In this document: positions 61,180 to 64,000 of the stretch, one piece after another
Layout of the letters: every line of letters begins with the position of its first letter
Numbering within the stretch: position 1 is the first letter of the stretch
Notes under the pieces: generated by a model
Told to the model about the DNA's origin: nothing
The model's input: only the letters and a program-made list of their open reading frames with translations
The model's database searches: none
Assembly (NCBI GenBank): GCA_013350335.1
Contig: CM023541.1
Span: 41,824,456-41,888,455, forward strand
Length of the DNA: 64,000 bases
Source: Chimonanthus salicifolius
Taxonomy: Eukaryota; Streptophyta; Magnoliopsida; Laurales; Calycanthaceae
Reading direction: 5' to 3'
Program-made: the position numbers and the translations under genes

Positions 61180-61510
61180 AACGGAAAAGGACCTGGGGCA
61201 CGAGCATAACTCCGACAGTGACACCGGCTATGAGGTCGATCTGGAGGTACTGGCGCCACTGGTAGGATCGGATCCAACGGAAGCAGGGGAGTAAGATGTC
61301 GATCCAGTCGATACAAGTCATGCGCTTGAGCGTGGAGCTCCATCGAGAAGCAAAGGGGGGGATAAAAAAGGAAGAAGAAGACGGTGGAGGAGGAAAGGAA
61401 GCAGATGAAGAGAGATGTTGGAAAGGGATGATCTTCACCTGCCTGGGGTTGGGATTAGTAGACATGGAGGCGACGTCTACAGAGCTAGATGTGGCGTACG
61501 TTATCTCCAT
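18303..61510 (-). CDS. SULTR4: Group 4 sulfate transporter (SULTR4-type, SulP/SLC26), 17 exons over 43 kb; exon 3 frameshifted
   Basis: The product belongs to the plant SULTR4 group, which is known to release sulfate from the vacuole across the tonoplast. I read 17 exons on the minus strand, joined at GT/AG borders in phase, giving 680 residues once two missing bases in exon 3 are allowed for; Arabidopsis members are about 685. Residues 1-106 are the cytosolic N-terminus and first membrane segment, 107-478 the transmembrane SulP core (sulfate transporter signature at about 115-140), and 496-680 the C-terminal STAS domain with the IDSSA motif in exon 16. The start is the ATG at 61510: it is the first in-frame ATG after a TAG at 61538-61540, and the MEITYA beginning is as I recall it from other plant SULTR4 proteins. 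Introns range from 85 bp to 7.9 kb. SULTR4;1 and SULTR4;2 cannot be told apart here. Family assignment is near certain; functionality is uncertain. Confidence 0.95.
18707..18783 (-). CDS. SULTR4: SULTR4 exon 16
   Basis: Completes Pro572, then residues 573-597 starting [19 protein letters not shown]. The IDSSA motif is the conserved STAS loop. Acceptor GGCAG, donor GTAAAT. Intron 15 before it is 4.1 kb. Confidence 0.95.
18784..22889 (-). other. SULTR4 intron 15 (4.1 kb)
   Basis: Bounded by GT at the exon 15 donor and AG before exon 16. Apart from microsatellites (CT at 20447; CA at about 21992-22010) and a repeat end at 22600-22700 rich in GCGCCTTG words, which also occurs at about 38870-38930, I recognise nothing in it. 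Open frames in the interval carry no motif. Confidence 0.8.
20447..20469. repeat. (CT)n microsatellite
   Basis: Pure CT dinucleotide run in intron 15. Confidence 0.9.
22890..22978 (-). CDS. SULTR4: SULTR4 exon 15
   Basis: Completes Arg542, then residues 543-571 ([10 protein letters not shown] ... [12 protein letters not shown]) and one base of Pro572. It is the middle of the STAS domain. Acceptor ATCAG, donor GTAAGT. Confidence 0.94.
23473..23611 (-). CDS. SULTR4: SULTR4 exon 14
   Basis: Completes Ala496, then residues 497-541: [20 protein letters not shown], then [20 protein letters not shown]. The latter is the first strand and helix of the STAS domain. Acceptor TGCAG, donor GTAAGA. Confidence 0.95.
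24410..24436. repeat. (CT)n microsatellite
   Basis: CT run in intron 13, immediately upstream of a short CA-rich stretch. Confidence 0.9.
24459..24723. repeat. Tandem duplication with 150-bp period
   Basis: Two units, 24459-24576 and about 24609-24726, share GTGTGTG, ATCCAATCCT, TGGTGTCTTRTRAAGGC, ACTAGAGACCCYATTTAGG and TGAAACAA in the same order. Offset between matching words is 150 bp. Confidence 0.8.
25183..25745 (-). mobile_element. RTE-type LINE, 3' end
   Basis: Translating the minus strand across frames gives LAMLYG then CW, later MRML and finally [13 protein letters not shown], the conserved C-terminal end of plant RTE-clade reverse transcriptases. The element ends in (ATG/CAT)n repeats at about 25198-25219, typical of RTE tails. 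Many stops; 5' truncated. Confidence 0.7.
25872..26717 (+). mobile_element. Probable copia LTR, interrupted by a LINE
   Basis: Begins TGTTGAGATATA and, after removing the LINE at 26103-26694, ends TATTCTACA. It contains TATAAATATAAAACATAGGG as a possible promoter and start region. A copia gag relic follows directly. A partner LTR and primer site were not found. Confidence 0.45.
26103..26694 (-). mobile_element. 5'-truncated L1-type LINE with RNase H domain
   Basis: Begins on the plus strand with a T run at 26102-26114 (poly(A) of the minus-strand element). The 14-bp duplication AACTATACGTGCAT flanks it at 26089-26102 and 26695-26708. The minus-strand frame ending at 26281 reads [20 protein letters not shown], then [13 protein letters not shown], the C-terminal RNase H of plant L1 elements with the catalytic E and D positions visible. 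Its 3' end (GGTATATACTCAGAG) matches that of the LINE at 34243. Confidence 0.88.
26718..27540 (+). pseudogene. Copia gag relic
   Basis: The plus strand reads [20 protein letters not shown], then [15 protein letters not shown] and [11 protein letters not shown], the UBN2-type gag of copia elements. A stop follows DRIKQL, another follows VHVQILR, and the frame shifts afterwards. It lies in intron 13 against the gene's direction. Confidence 0.7.
27715..27965 (-). pseudogene. L1-type LINE fragment
   Basis: An 84-codon minus-strand stretch contains [21 protein letters not shown] and [20 protein letters not shown], the region between reverse transcriptase and the zinc-knuckle domain of plant L1 ORF2. 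The equivalent piece in the LINE at 34-37 kb lies at 35635-35994. Confidence 0.75.
28147..28170. repeat. (AG)n microsatellite
   Basis: Run of AG dinucleotides in intron 13, about 100 bp inside the exon 13 donor. Confidence 0.9.
28270..28321 (-). CDS. SULTR4: SULTR4 exon 13
   Basis: Residues 479-495, [17 protein letters not shown], plus one base of a split Ala codon; this is the linker between the membrane core and the STAS domain. Acceptor ATAG, donor GTAAGC. Confidence 0.94.
28715..31804 (+). mobile_element. Solo long terminal repeat, 3.09 kb, in intron 12
   Basis: Begins TGTGATGCCCTG and ends GGGGCGCTACA, flanked by the perfect 5-bp duplication ATGAA at 28710-28714 and 31805-31809. The ends resemble those of the solo LTR at 1205-4464 (TGTAATACCCTG...GCGTGACA). 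No internal retrotransposon genes are adjacent. It lies in the large intron between exons 12 and 13, antisense to the gene in the orientation written. Its long minus-strand open frame at 29535-30107 is a by-product of the internal repeat. Confidence 0.85.
29665..30305. repeat. Tandem array (period about 108 bp) with 15-bp palindromes
   Basis: The word AAGTTCCGAGCA (or AAGTACCGAGCA) recurs at about 29879, 29989, 30095 and 30204, giving spacings of 106-110 bp. Each unit carries one or two palindromes of the form YTCGGANNNWCCGAR, for example CTCGGAACATCCGAG at 29665-29679 and CTCGGAAGTACCGAG later. It lies inside the solo LTR. Confidence 0.85.
31810..33927 (-). other. Rest of SULTR4 intron 12
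   Basis: The stretch 31830-32480 is built of repeated 'GGACCYRG' and 'GATCCAG' words (decayed repeat, no coding). The stretch 32936-33030 looks like a piece of the SINE family seen at 16881 (AAGGTATCCATG, GATTAATCCTTGGGGCA). Nothing else recognised. Confidence 0.5.
32936..33030 (-). mobile_element. SINE fragment
   Basis: After a T run it matches the tail half of the SINE at 16881-17052: AAGGTATCC, then CTTGGGGCATGTG and CCGCACACG. The pol III box half is missing. Confidence 0.4.
33928..34044 (-). CDS. SULTR4: SULTR4 exon 12
   Basis: Residues 440-478, [20 protein letters not shown] then [19 protein letters not shown]. This is the last membrane region with the conserved W..DK.DF motif. Acceptor TTCAG, donor GTAAGG. 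Confidence 0.95.
34331..34859 (-). pseudogene. LINE RNase H domain
   Basis: Two overlapping frames give [18 protein letters not shown] and then [15 protein letters not shown] with a later [13 protein letters not shown], the plant L1-type C-terminal RNase H. A frame break separates them near 34665. Confidence 0.85.
35095..35613 (-). pseudogene. LINE zf-RVT domain
   Basis: Open for 172 codons. It includes [23 protein letters not shown] and the zinc-binding [20 protein letters not shown], then WVVWYSFL. Confidence 0.85.
36270..36875 (-). pseudogene. LINE reverse transcriptase fragment
   Basis: Two frames: [20 protein letters not shown] ending SRGLR at 36681-36875, then a stop, then [20 protein letters not shown] at 36270-36623. 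FADD is the catalytic motif of L1-type RT. The stop between them falls where family members have QGDPLSP. Confidence 0.85.
37848..37921. repeat. Compound (AT)n(GT)n microsatellite
   Basis: About 28 AT units followed after a C by 8-9 GT units, in intron 11. Confidence 0.95.
38209..38250 (-). CDS. SULTR4: SULTR4 exon 11
   Basis: A 42-base exon encoding [14 protein letters not shown] (residues 426-439), the conserved [14 protein letters not shown] segment. Phase 0 at both ends, acceptor ATCAG, donor GTGAGT. Confidence 0.94.
38413..39010. mobile_element. Unclassified repeat with GC-rich ends, plus RTE-like tail
   Basis: Begins with GCCT-rich words (GTGCGTCTAAGGCGTGCCTAA) and ends near 38930 with AAGTGCGCCTTGGGCCTTAGG, around an AT-rich core of about 400 bp. 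The terminal words are partly inverted copies. A piece with the same GCGCCTTG end lies at 22600-22700. From 38935 a GATCATGATCATCATC run with TAAGCC looks like the 3' tail of an RTE LINE. Confidence 0.4.
39500..39627 (-). CDS. SULTR4: SULTR4 exon 10
   Basis: Completes Gly383, then encodes residues 384-425: [19 protein letters not shown], a hydrophobic helix, and TPLFKEIPQ. The SxSRSAVN motif is a family hallmark. Acceptor TGCAG, donor GTATAC. Confidence 0.95.
40286..40415. repeat. Tandem duplication, period about 69 bp
   Basis: TATCATCAYCAYTTAAAGAA, then GTGAYMTTTGTCCATTTTGG and AAAGCAATA occur twice in series in intron 9. Confidence 0.75.
40743..40803 (-). CDS. SULTR4: SULTR4 exon 9
   Basis: Residues 363-382, [20 protein letters not shown], plus one base of a split Gly codon. 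Acceptor TACAG, donor GTAAAG. This is the highly conserved GxxN...YP(A/T)TG loop of the family. Confidence 0.94.
41123..41374. mobile_element. Foldback (MITE-like) element, arms of about 95-100 bp
   Basis: In intron 8. The inner arms match closely: AGCTTGATTGAATAACTCTA near 41185 against the inverted copy near 41285-41300, both followed by GCCATG. Similarity weakens outward to CCCACTT at 41123 and AAGTGGG at about 41366-41372. The loop is about 55 bp and no transposase is encoded. Confidence 0.65.
42163..42582 (+). mobile_element. Internally deleted L1-type LINE, plus strand
   Basis: Encodes [20 protein letters not shown] (about 42290-42345) and, one frame off, NSIQ and [15 protein letters not shown], the region between endonuclease and RT of plant L1 ORF2. 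Soon afterwards it jumps to a 3' end ending in an A run at 42568-42582. The RT, zinc and RNase H parts are missing. Confidence 0.75.
42788..42853 (-). CDS. SULTR4: SULTR4 exon 8
   Basis: Residues 341-362, [20 protein letters not shown] then QE, the conserved cytosolic loop of SulP proteins. Phase 0 at both ends, acceptor TGCAG, donor GTGAGT. Confidence 0.94.
42942..43049 (-). CDS. SULTR4: SULTR4 exon 7
   Basis: Thirty-six residues (305-340), starting [14 protein letters not shown] and ending [10 protein letters not shown]. Two AGs lie 4 bp apart at the acceptor; the upstream one (ATTTAG) keeps the frame and restores the family VG(D/E)IPQG motif. Donor GTAAAT. Confidence 0.93.
43838..43945 (-). 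CDS. SULTR4: SULTR4 exon 6
   Basis: Thirty-six residues (269-304), [20 protein letters not shown] followed by [16 protein letters not shown]. Phase 0 at both ends, acceptor GTAG at 43946-43947, donor GTGAGA. Confidence 0.93.
44031..44096 (-). CDS. SULTR4: SULTR4 exon 5
   Basis: Twenty-two residues (247-268), [20 protein letters not shown] then HL, a membrane helix of the SulP core. Phase 0 at both ends, acceptor GTAG, donor GTAAGA. Confidence 0.93.
44866..45034 (-). CDS. SULTR4: SULTR4 exon 4
   Basis: Completes a split Arg codon, then encodes residues 191-246, including [20 protein letters not shown] and the [12 protein letters not shown] stretch. Acceptor TAG at 45035-45037, donor GTATGC. 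Intron 3 before it (7.9 kb) holds the copia element nested in a LINE. Confidence 0.94.
45487..46619 (-). mobile_element. L1-type LINE, 3' part (continues at 52027)
   Basis: The minus-strand frame ending at 45618 is open for 166 codons and encodes a full RNase [21 protein letters not shown], then [27 protein letters not shown] and [15 protein letters not shown]. Upstream (46150-46619) lie zf-RVT remains. It is cut at 46619 by the copia insertion and continues beyond 52027. Confidence 0.88.
46625..46894 (+). repeat. Copia 5' LTR (270 bp)
   Basis: TG...CA ends. It matches the 3' LTR with roughly 15 visible differences including small indels, so the insertion is not very recent. TATATTTTCTATTTAAACA is a possible promoter region. 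Confidence 0.93.
46895..46909 (+). promoter_or_regulatory. Primer-binding site
   Basis: TGGTATCAGCCAAGG directly after the LTR; the first nine bases are the usual copia complement of initiator Met-tRNA. Confidence 0.85.
47652..48326 (+). pseudogene. Copia gag
   Basis: From an ATG at 47652 the frame is open to 48326. It contains [20 protein letters not shown] and later [20 protein letters not shown] and [20 protein letters not shown], a typical copia gag (UBN2). A 757-bp leader separates it from the LTR. The frame ends before the zinc knuckle, which lies in the next frame. Confidence 0.85.
48323..51750 (+). pseudogene. Copia pol, interrupted by stops and frameshifts
   Basis: Domains in order: zinc knuckle ([14 protein letters not shown], about 48477), protease [13 protein letters not shown] (about 48725), pre-integrase [13 protein letters not shown] (about 49114), integrase with [10 protein letters not shown] (about 49315) and [10 protein letters not shown] (about 49452), RT with [14 protein letters not shown] (about 50430) and the catalytic YVDDIVLTG (about 50792), and RNase H with [18 protein letters not shown] (about 51285) and [11 protein letters not shown]. 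In-frame stops lie near 49547, 50044, 50285, 50997 and 51132; frames change near 48800, 49270 and 50620. It cannot make a full polyprotein. Confidence 0.9.
51758..52021 (+). repeat. Copia 3' LTR (264 bp)
   Basis: Preceded by the polypurine tract GAGGGGGAG (51749-51757). Aligns with the 5' LTR end to end. Confidence 0.93.
52027..52335 (-). mobile_element. LINE continuation upstream of the copia insertion
   Basis: The minus strand reads [34 protein letters not shown] and [14 protein letters not shown], which precede zf-RVT in plant L1 ORF2. Together with 45487-46619 it forms one element split by the copia copy. The upstream end is not defined. Confidence 0.75.
52336..52942 (-). other. Rest of SULTR4 intron 3 next to exon 3
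   Basis: AT-rich and without recognisable elements; ends at the exon 3 donor. Confidence 0.6.
52943..53142 (-). CDS. SULTR4: SULTR4 exon 3, with two 1-base losses
   Basis: Encodes the signature core [20 protein letters not shown] and the following membrane segments. The exon has 200 bases, whereas the phases of exons 2 and 4 and the family alignment call for 202. One T is missing near 53052 (VSLLV is followed out of frame by what should be SNVLGS), and one near 52989 (LYTQLAIL then out of frame). After each point the family sequence resumes in the next frame. Acceptor AG is at 53143-53144; donor GTAAAA at 52942. Confidence 0.92.
53242..53290 (-). CDS. SULTR4: SULTR4 exon 2
   Basis: Encodes residues 107-122 ([16 protein letters not shown]) plus one base of a split Tyr codon. 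Acceptor AG lies at 53291-53292 and the donor is GTGAGT. It is the start of the sulfate transporter signature; His replaces the usual Pro in GLPPIYGL. Confidence 0.93.
53519..53922 (-). mobile_element. L1-type LINE, zf-RVT part, split by a hAT-like insertion
   Basis: The minus strand reads [17 protein letters not shown], then [20 protein letters not shown], the typical C-terminal end of the zf-RVT domain with W..W.ERN.R.F. It continues beyond 55269. No poly(A) is visible at the low-coordinate end. A run of C (53782-53795) interrupts it. Confidence 0.85.
54778..55052. repeat. Tandem repeats of about 60-70 bp
   Basis: Four to five units of TTTACTTAAAGAAAA(A)TTATGTC and TAAATTTATAAGAAATTG with short variable linkers, inside the hAT-like element. 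Confidence 0.8.
55056..55130 (-). other. tRNA-like sequence
   Basis: The minus strand contains TGGTGCATTGGTAGTGCG (A-box type) and GTGTTTGATTCATG (degenerate B box) at tRNA-like spacing. The anticodon stem does not pair well, so it is a relic or SINE head rather than a functional tRNA gene. Confidence 0.4.
55269..56735 (-). mobile_element. L1-type LINE, RT to zf-RVT part
   Basis: Continues the LINE of 53519-53922. The minus strand shows the linker (55672-55981) and, near 56500, [10 protein letters not shown] of the reverse transcriptase, with remains of [10 protein letters not shown] near 56630. Many stops. It meets a plus-strand LINE head-to-head at about 56740. Confidence 0.8.
56740..58150 (+). 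mobile_element. L1-type LINE, plus strand, decayed
   Basis: Contains a zf-RVT remnant ([10 protein letters not shown] at about 57136, then a CxxC.....DHVF region) and an RNase H start [15 protein letters not shown] (about 57628). The 3' UTR with AATAAA ends in an A-rich tail at 58134-58150. Frames are broken throughout. Confidence 0.78.
58402..59404 (-). mobile_element. L1-type LINE 3' end
   Basis: Plus-strand T run at 58403-58416 marks its poly(A). The minus strand carries RNase H remains ([16 protein letters not shown] near 58940, [10 protein letters not shown] near 58760) and zf-RVT remains near 59350. Its 3' UTR resembles that of the LINE at 45487. Stops and frame changes are frequent. 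Confidence 0.78.
59405..59595 (-). mobile_element. LINE 3' tail
   Basis: A T run at 59408-59424, then on the minus strand a 3' UTR-like sequence with TTTGGTGCCTCCTTCTC and TTTTAATATATTAACC before the A tail. Very short 5'-truncated insertion next to the previous LINE. Confidence 0.55.
59575..60050. repeat. Tandem array, four units of about 100-110 bp
   Basis: TTGACATGACAA-like words recur at 59666, 59775, 59876 and 59974, each followed by AAATCCTTCC, CCAAATYCAATC and CCCTTTCTATTTTT words. Inside intron 1. Confidence 0.8.
60051..61140 (-). other. Intron 1 next to exon 1
   Basis: No element ends or coding motifs recognised. Confidence 0.5.
61141..61173. repeat. (GA)n microsatellite
   Basis: GA run (CT on the gene strand) starting about 20 bp after the exon 1 donor. 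Confidence 0.95.
61193..61510 (-). CDS. SULTR4: SULTR4 exon 1
   Basis: Encodes residues 1-106, from MEITYA to MLVPQ. The first 50 or so residues are rich in Ser and Pro. The stretch [12 protein letters not shown] then [12 protein letters not shown] begins the SulP membrane core. It ends in phase 0 at CAG, followed by the donor GTCCTT, which fits the GTRAGT consensus poorly. A long (GA)n tract begins only about 20 bp into the intron. Confidence 0.95.
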
Positions 61511-62765
61511 GCGCACTAGCCACCACGATTCGTGCGCCTATAGGCCACCTTCCCGTCTCTTCCCTCCGCTCTCTCTCGCCTCCAGAATACAAATCCAATG
61601 TGAATTTTCCCACTCATGCGCACTTATGCTATGTCACTTGCTCACTTCCACTAACGTGCGCGGGTGAAAGTCTATCGTGTCCTCACAGTTCACCCAACGA
61701 TTTGGAACGTCAGAAATTTCTGAGGGCGTGCCGCATGGGAATTCAGCAGGCGTTAAAAAACGGTTTCTCGATACGTACGCCGATACAGGCGTATCGGCGT
61801 TACGTAATATAGCCGAGAATGATTTCTCCCCTCTATTTTTCGATTTTTTCAAAAAATATAAATGTTAGAAAAAATAAGAAATTTAGTATGAGAATATTTT
61901 ATTAAAAGTAACATTCATTTTTATAGATATTAGATCTCTAACGGTTGAAATTTCATTATGAATAAAATATGTCTTAAAATTTAGAAAAATGTTTTAAAAA
62001 TTAAAAAATATTTAAAAAATTTAGAAAATATGAAATAATATGAGAAAATACCTAATAAGAAATTCATGTTATCAAATATCATTTAGTGACATGTATCTTC
62101 TATTATAATTCATAAATTTTTTATATAAAAAACTTTTGAATTTTATAAAAATATTAGAATATTAGAAAATCACACCAACACCCTAAAAATTATATCACAC
62201 ATTAGAGGATTTTTATTTAATTCTAAAAACATTTATATATCATTTTATTATTATTTTCTGCAAGAAACTCAAAAAATGAGAAGTATTTTTGAAAACCCAA
62301 TTTTTATTAATTTTTCAGAAAAAAAAAAGTTTGAAAAAAACACACACTCTAGAAATTATATCAATTAAATCCTAGAGTTCTCCATTGAATATTATTTCTT
62401 TAAATTATTTTTAAAAAAATCCTAATACAAGATTCTCTTAAACTCAAAATTCAAAAAAAAAAAAATGATAGGAATAACTCAAAATAATCAAATTTTAAAG
62501 GTTTTTTTTAATTGTTTGATTCAGACGATACACATGTTGTACGACTGCAAACAATAGTAAATGAAACTTTACATGGGATGGGTTTGATTTAAAATTTTCA
62601 TAGTTTAGAGTGTAGACCTTAAAATTTTATTAGATAAATATTAAAAATTACCAGCCTAACTTTAACGCGATTAGTTCATCTACGTATCTCCATTTTAGAT
62701 CCAAGTTAGTTTATATCTCTACTACAAAATTTACCTTTTTAGGTCTATCTTTGAATTATTTTTTT
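61511..62765 (-). promoter_or_regulatory. 5' flank of SULTR4
   Basis: Should contain the 5' UTR and core promoter. No convincing TATA box or start site could be picked. A strong hairpin lies at 61771-61806. Beyond 61860 the sequence is extremely AT-rich. Confidence 0.5.
61771..61806. repeat. Perfect 10-bp-arm hairpin, extendable to 16
   Basis: ACGCCGATAC and GTATCGGCGT flank the loop AGGC (61777-61800). The arms extend outward with ATACGT and (T)ACGTA if one base is bulged. About 270 bp upstream of the ATG. Confidence 0.9.
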
Positions 62766-63117
62766 ATAGCAATCTTCTCACGGGTGTTTGGTGTAACTCG
62801 ACACGAGATTTAAGGTATTGTCCATTTTACCCTTCCACTACAGTATAAATCGGCTCACTAGATTACTGACTATTCTACAGCGATATAAATTGGCTCACTA
62901 ACCGGATCATTGATCGAATACTGACCGGCTCACTGAAATCGGATCACTGAAATTTATCTAAGTAAGACTGTTTATTTCATACAGAACAATAAATCGGATC
63001 ACTAATCGGATCATTGATTTTTTTTAAAATATTTTCATACGACGGTGGAAGAGTAAAATTGACAATACTATAAATTTATATCTCATTACACACAATACCC
63101 ATAAGAAGATCGCTGTC
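62766..63117. mobile_element. MITE with long terminal inverted repeats (Mutator-like)
   Basis: The left arm 62766-62840 and the inverted right arm 63042-63117 align over about 73 bp (CAATCTTCTCACGGGTGTTT against its inverted counterpart CGATCTTCTTATGGGTATTG; both close with TTTTACYCTTCCAC). Flanks are T-rich (TATTTTTTT) on both sides, so the target duplication cannot be fixed. The inside repeats the words CGGCTCACT and CGGATCA(T/C)TGA. Confidence 0.72.
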
Positions 63118-64000
63118 TATTTTTTTTAAACATATCCTTCACTTTCTTTGTTGCAAGTTTGCAACAAGACTAGAGCAAAAGGGCTATGGCAGACAATAAC
63201 TACAGTACATAACTTTATTTAATTGAAAAACATTAAAGATATTTAAAAACTCCAAATTTTTAAGATGACGGTATCTAGAAGTATCATGGTAGCCCTACTT
63301 TCACTATTTTTAATAATTTTTAAAACTCCAAATTCTATAAAATTCTTGAAAAATATTAGAAACATCAAATAAACGTCACTCAGATTCCTATATTGCAACA
63401 TCACATTATATCTATATAAGAAAAAAAAATTTTGAATAATTATCTAATGGATTTTGACTATTCATTTAGTCTGTGGTTAAGATAATTTTGTTGGATTTAA
63501 AAATATTAAAAAAAAACATAAAGTTCTTGGAAATAGAAATTGAGACTCTAGAATTAGATTACTTTTCACACTTTAATTTTATTTTAAATCAAGGGGCATA
63601 TGTAAATTTTCTTATCCACACACACTAATAATATTGTAAGGAGTAGTCCTTTTATACTATTGAGAATGACTGAATCTAAGCCCTCTGCATCTCAAGCGAG
63701 TTCTTCACTAAACCAACCCTTAGGAGTTACTTTAACACTTTTATCTTGTCAATAATTAAAAGTATGTAAAATTTATGTAAATATGATAAAAAGTTTAAAA
63801 AGAATTTCAAGATTGAGCTTGGTGAGTAAAAACGATTTGATTCGTGTTAATCTAAAAATTTTAAAAAAAATTACGCAAAAAAATTCTAAAAGATTAGATT
63901 ACATCAATAACTAAAAGAACATAAAAATCCATGTAAAGATGAGCAAAATATAAAAAGAGGGTTTTGAGATCGAGTTTTATGAGTTGGAAAAATGAGTCCC
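63118..64000. other. Upstream intergenic, no gene seen
   Basis: AT-rich with no motif recognised. Confidence 0.5.

Noticed and set aside
61555..61559. GAGAC on the gene strand, the core of the sulfur-response element known from SULTR1;1
   Set aside because: A 5-base match is expected by chance and lies only about 45 bp before the ATG, probably in the 5' UTR.

Overview
The window is a piece of an angiosperm nuclear genome: AT-rich, with GT/AG introns and many plant transposable elements. It carries one recognisable protein-coding gene, on the minus strand, running from an ATG at 61510 to a TGA at 18303. This is a group 4 sulfate transporter (SULTR4, SLC26/SulP family, the tonoplast sulfate exporters). 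I could trace 17 exons with matching splice phases. They add up to 2041 coding bases spread over 43.2 kb. Long introns loaded with repeats and a nearly canonical 680-residue product suggest a woody dicot or magnoliid-type genome rather than a grass. I cannot name the species.

The coding sequence is complete except for exon 3, which lacks two single T residues about 92 bases apart, each in a short T run. Together they break the frame. Every other exon is open and in phase, so this is either an assembly/consensus error or a very young pseudogene.

Layout: 1-18302 is the 3' flank and contains no gene. It holds a copia relic (600-860), a 3.26-kb solo LTR with a 5-bp target duplication (1205-4464), a truncated relative of it (9759-11160), a foldback MITE, a tRNA-derived SINE with a 20-bp target duplication, and two TRIM elements with target duplications (15271-15630 and 17213-17834). 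From 18303 to 61510 lies the SULTR4 gene. Its introns contain, from low to high coordinates: an RTE-type LINE end (25.2 kb), a copia gag relic and LTR interrupted by an L1-type LINE (25.9-27.5 kb), a second 3.1-kb solo LTR (28715-31804), a 2.7-kb L1-type LINE (34.2-36.9 kb), an (AT)n/(GT)n microsatellite, a foldback MITE (41.1 kb), a 5.4-kb Ty1/copia element nested in a LINE (46625-52021), another LINE interrupted by a 1.35-kb hAT-like element (53.5-56.7 kb), and further LINE pieces to 59.6 kb. From 61511 to 64000 is the 5' flank, with a strong hairpin about 270 bp upstream of the ATG and a long-TIR MITE at 62.8-63.1 kb.

No CRISPR array, operon or intact RNA gene is present. The most unusual signals are the two clustered one-base losses in exon 3, the shared 15-bp palindrome (consensus YTCGGANNNTCCGAR) arrayed inside both long solo LTRs, and the long repeat flanking the LINE at 34-37 kb.
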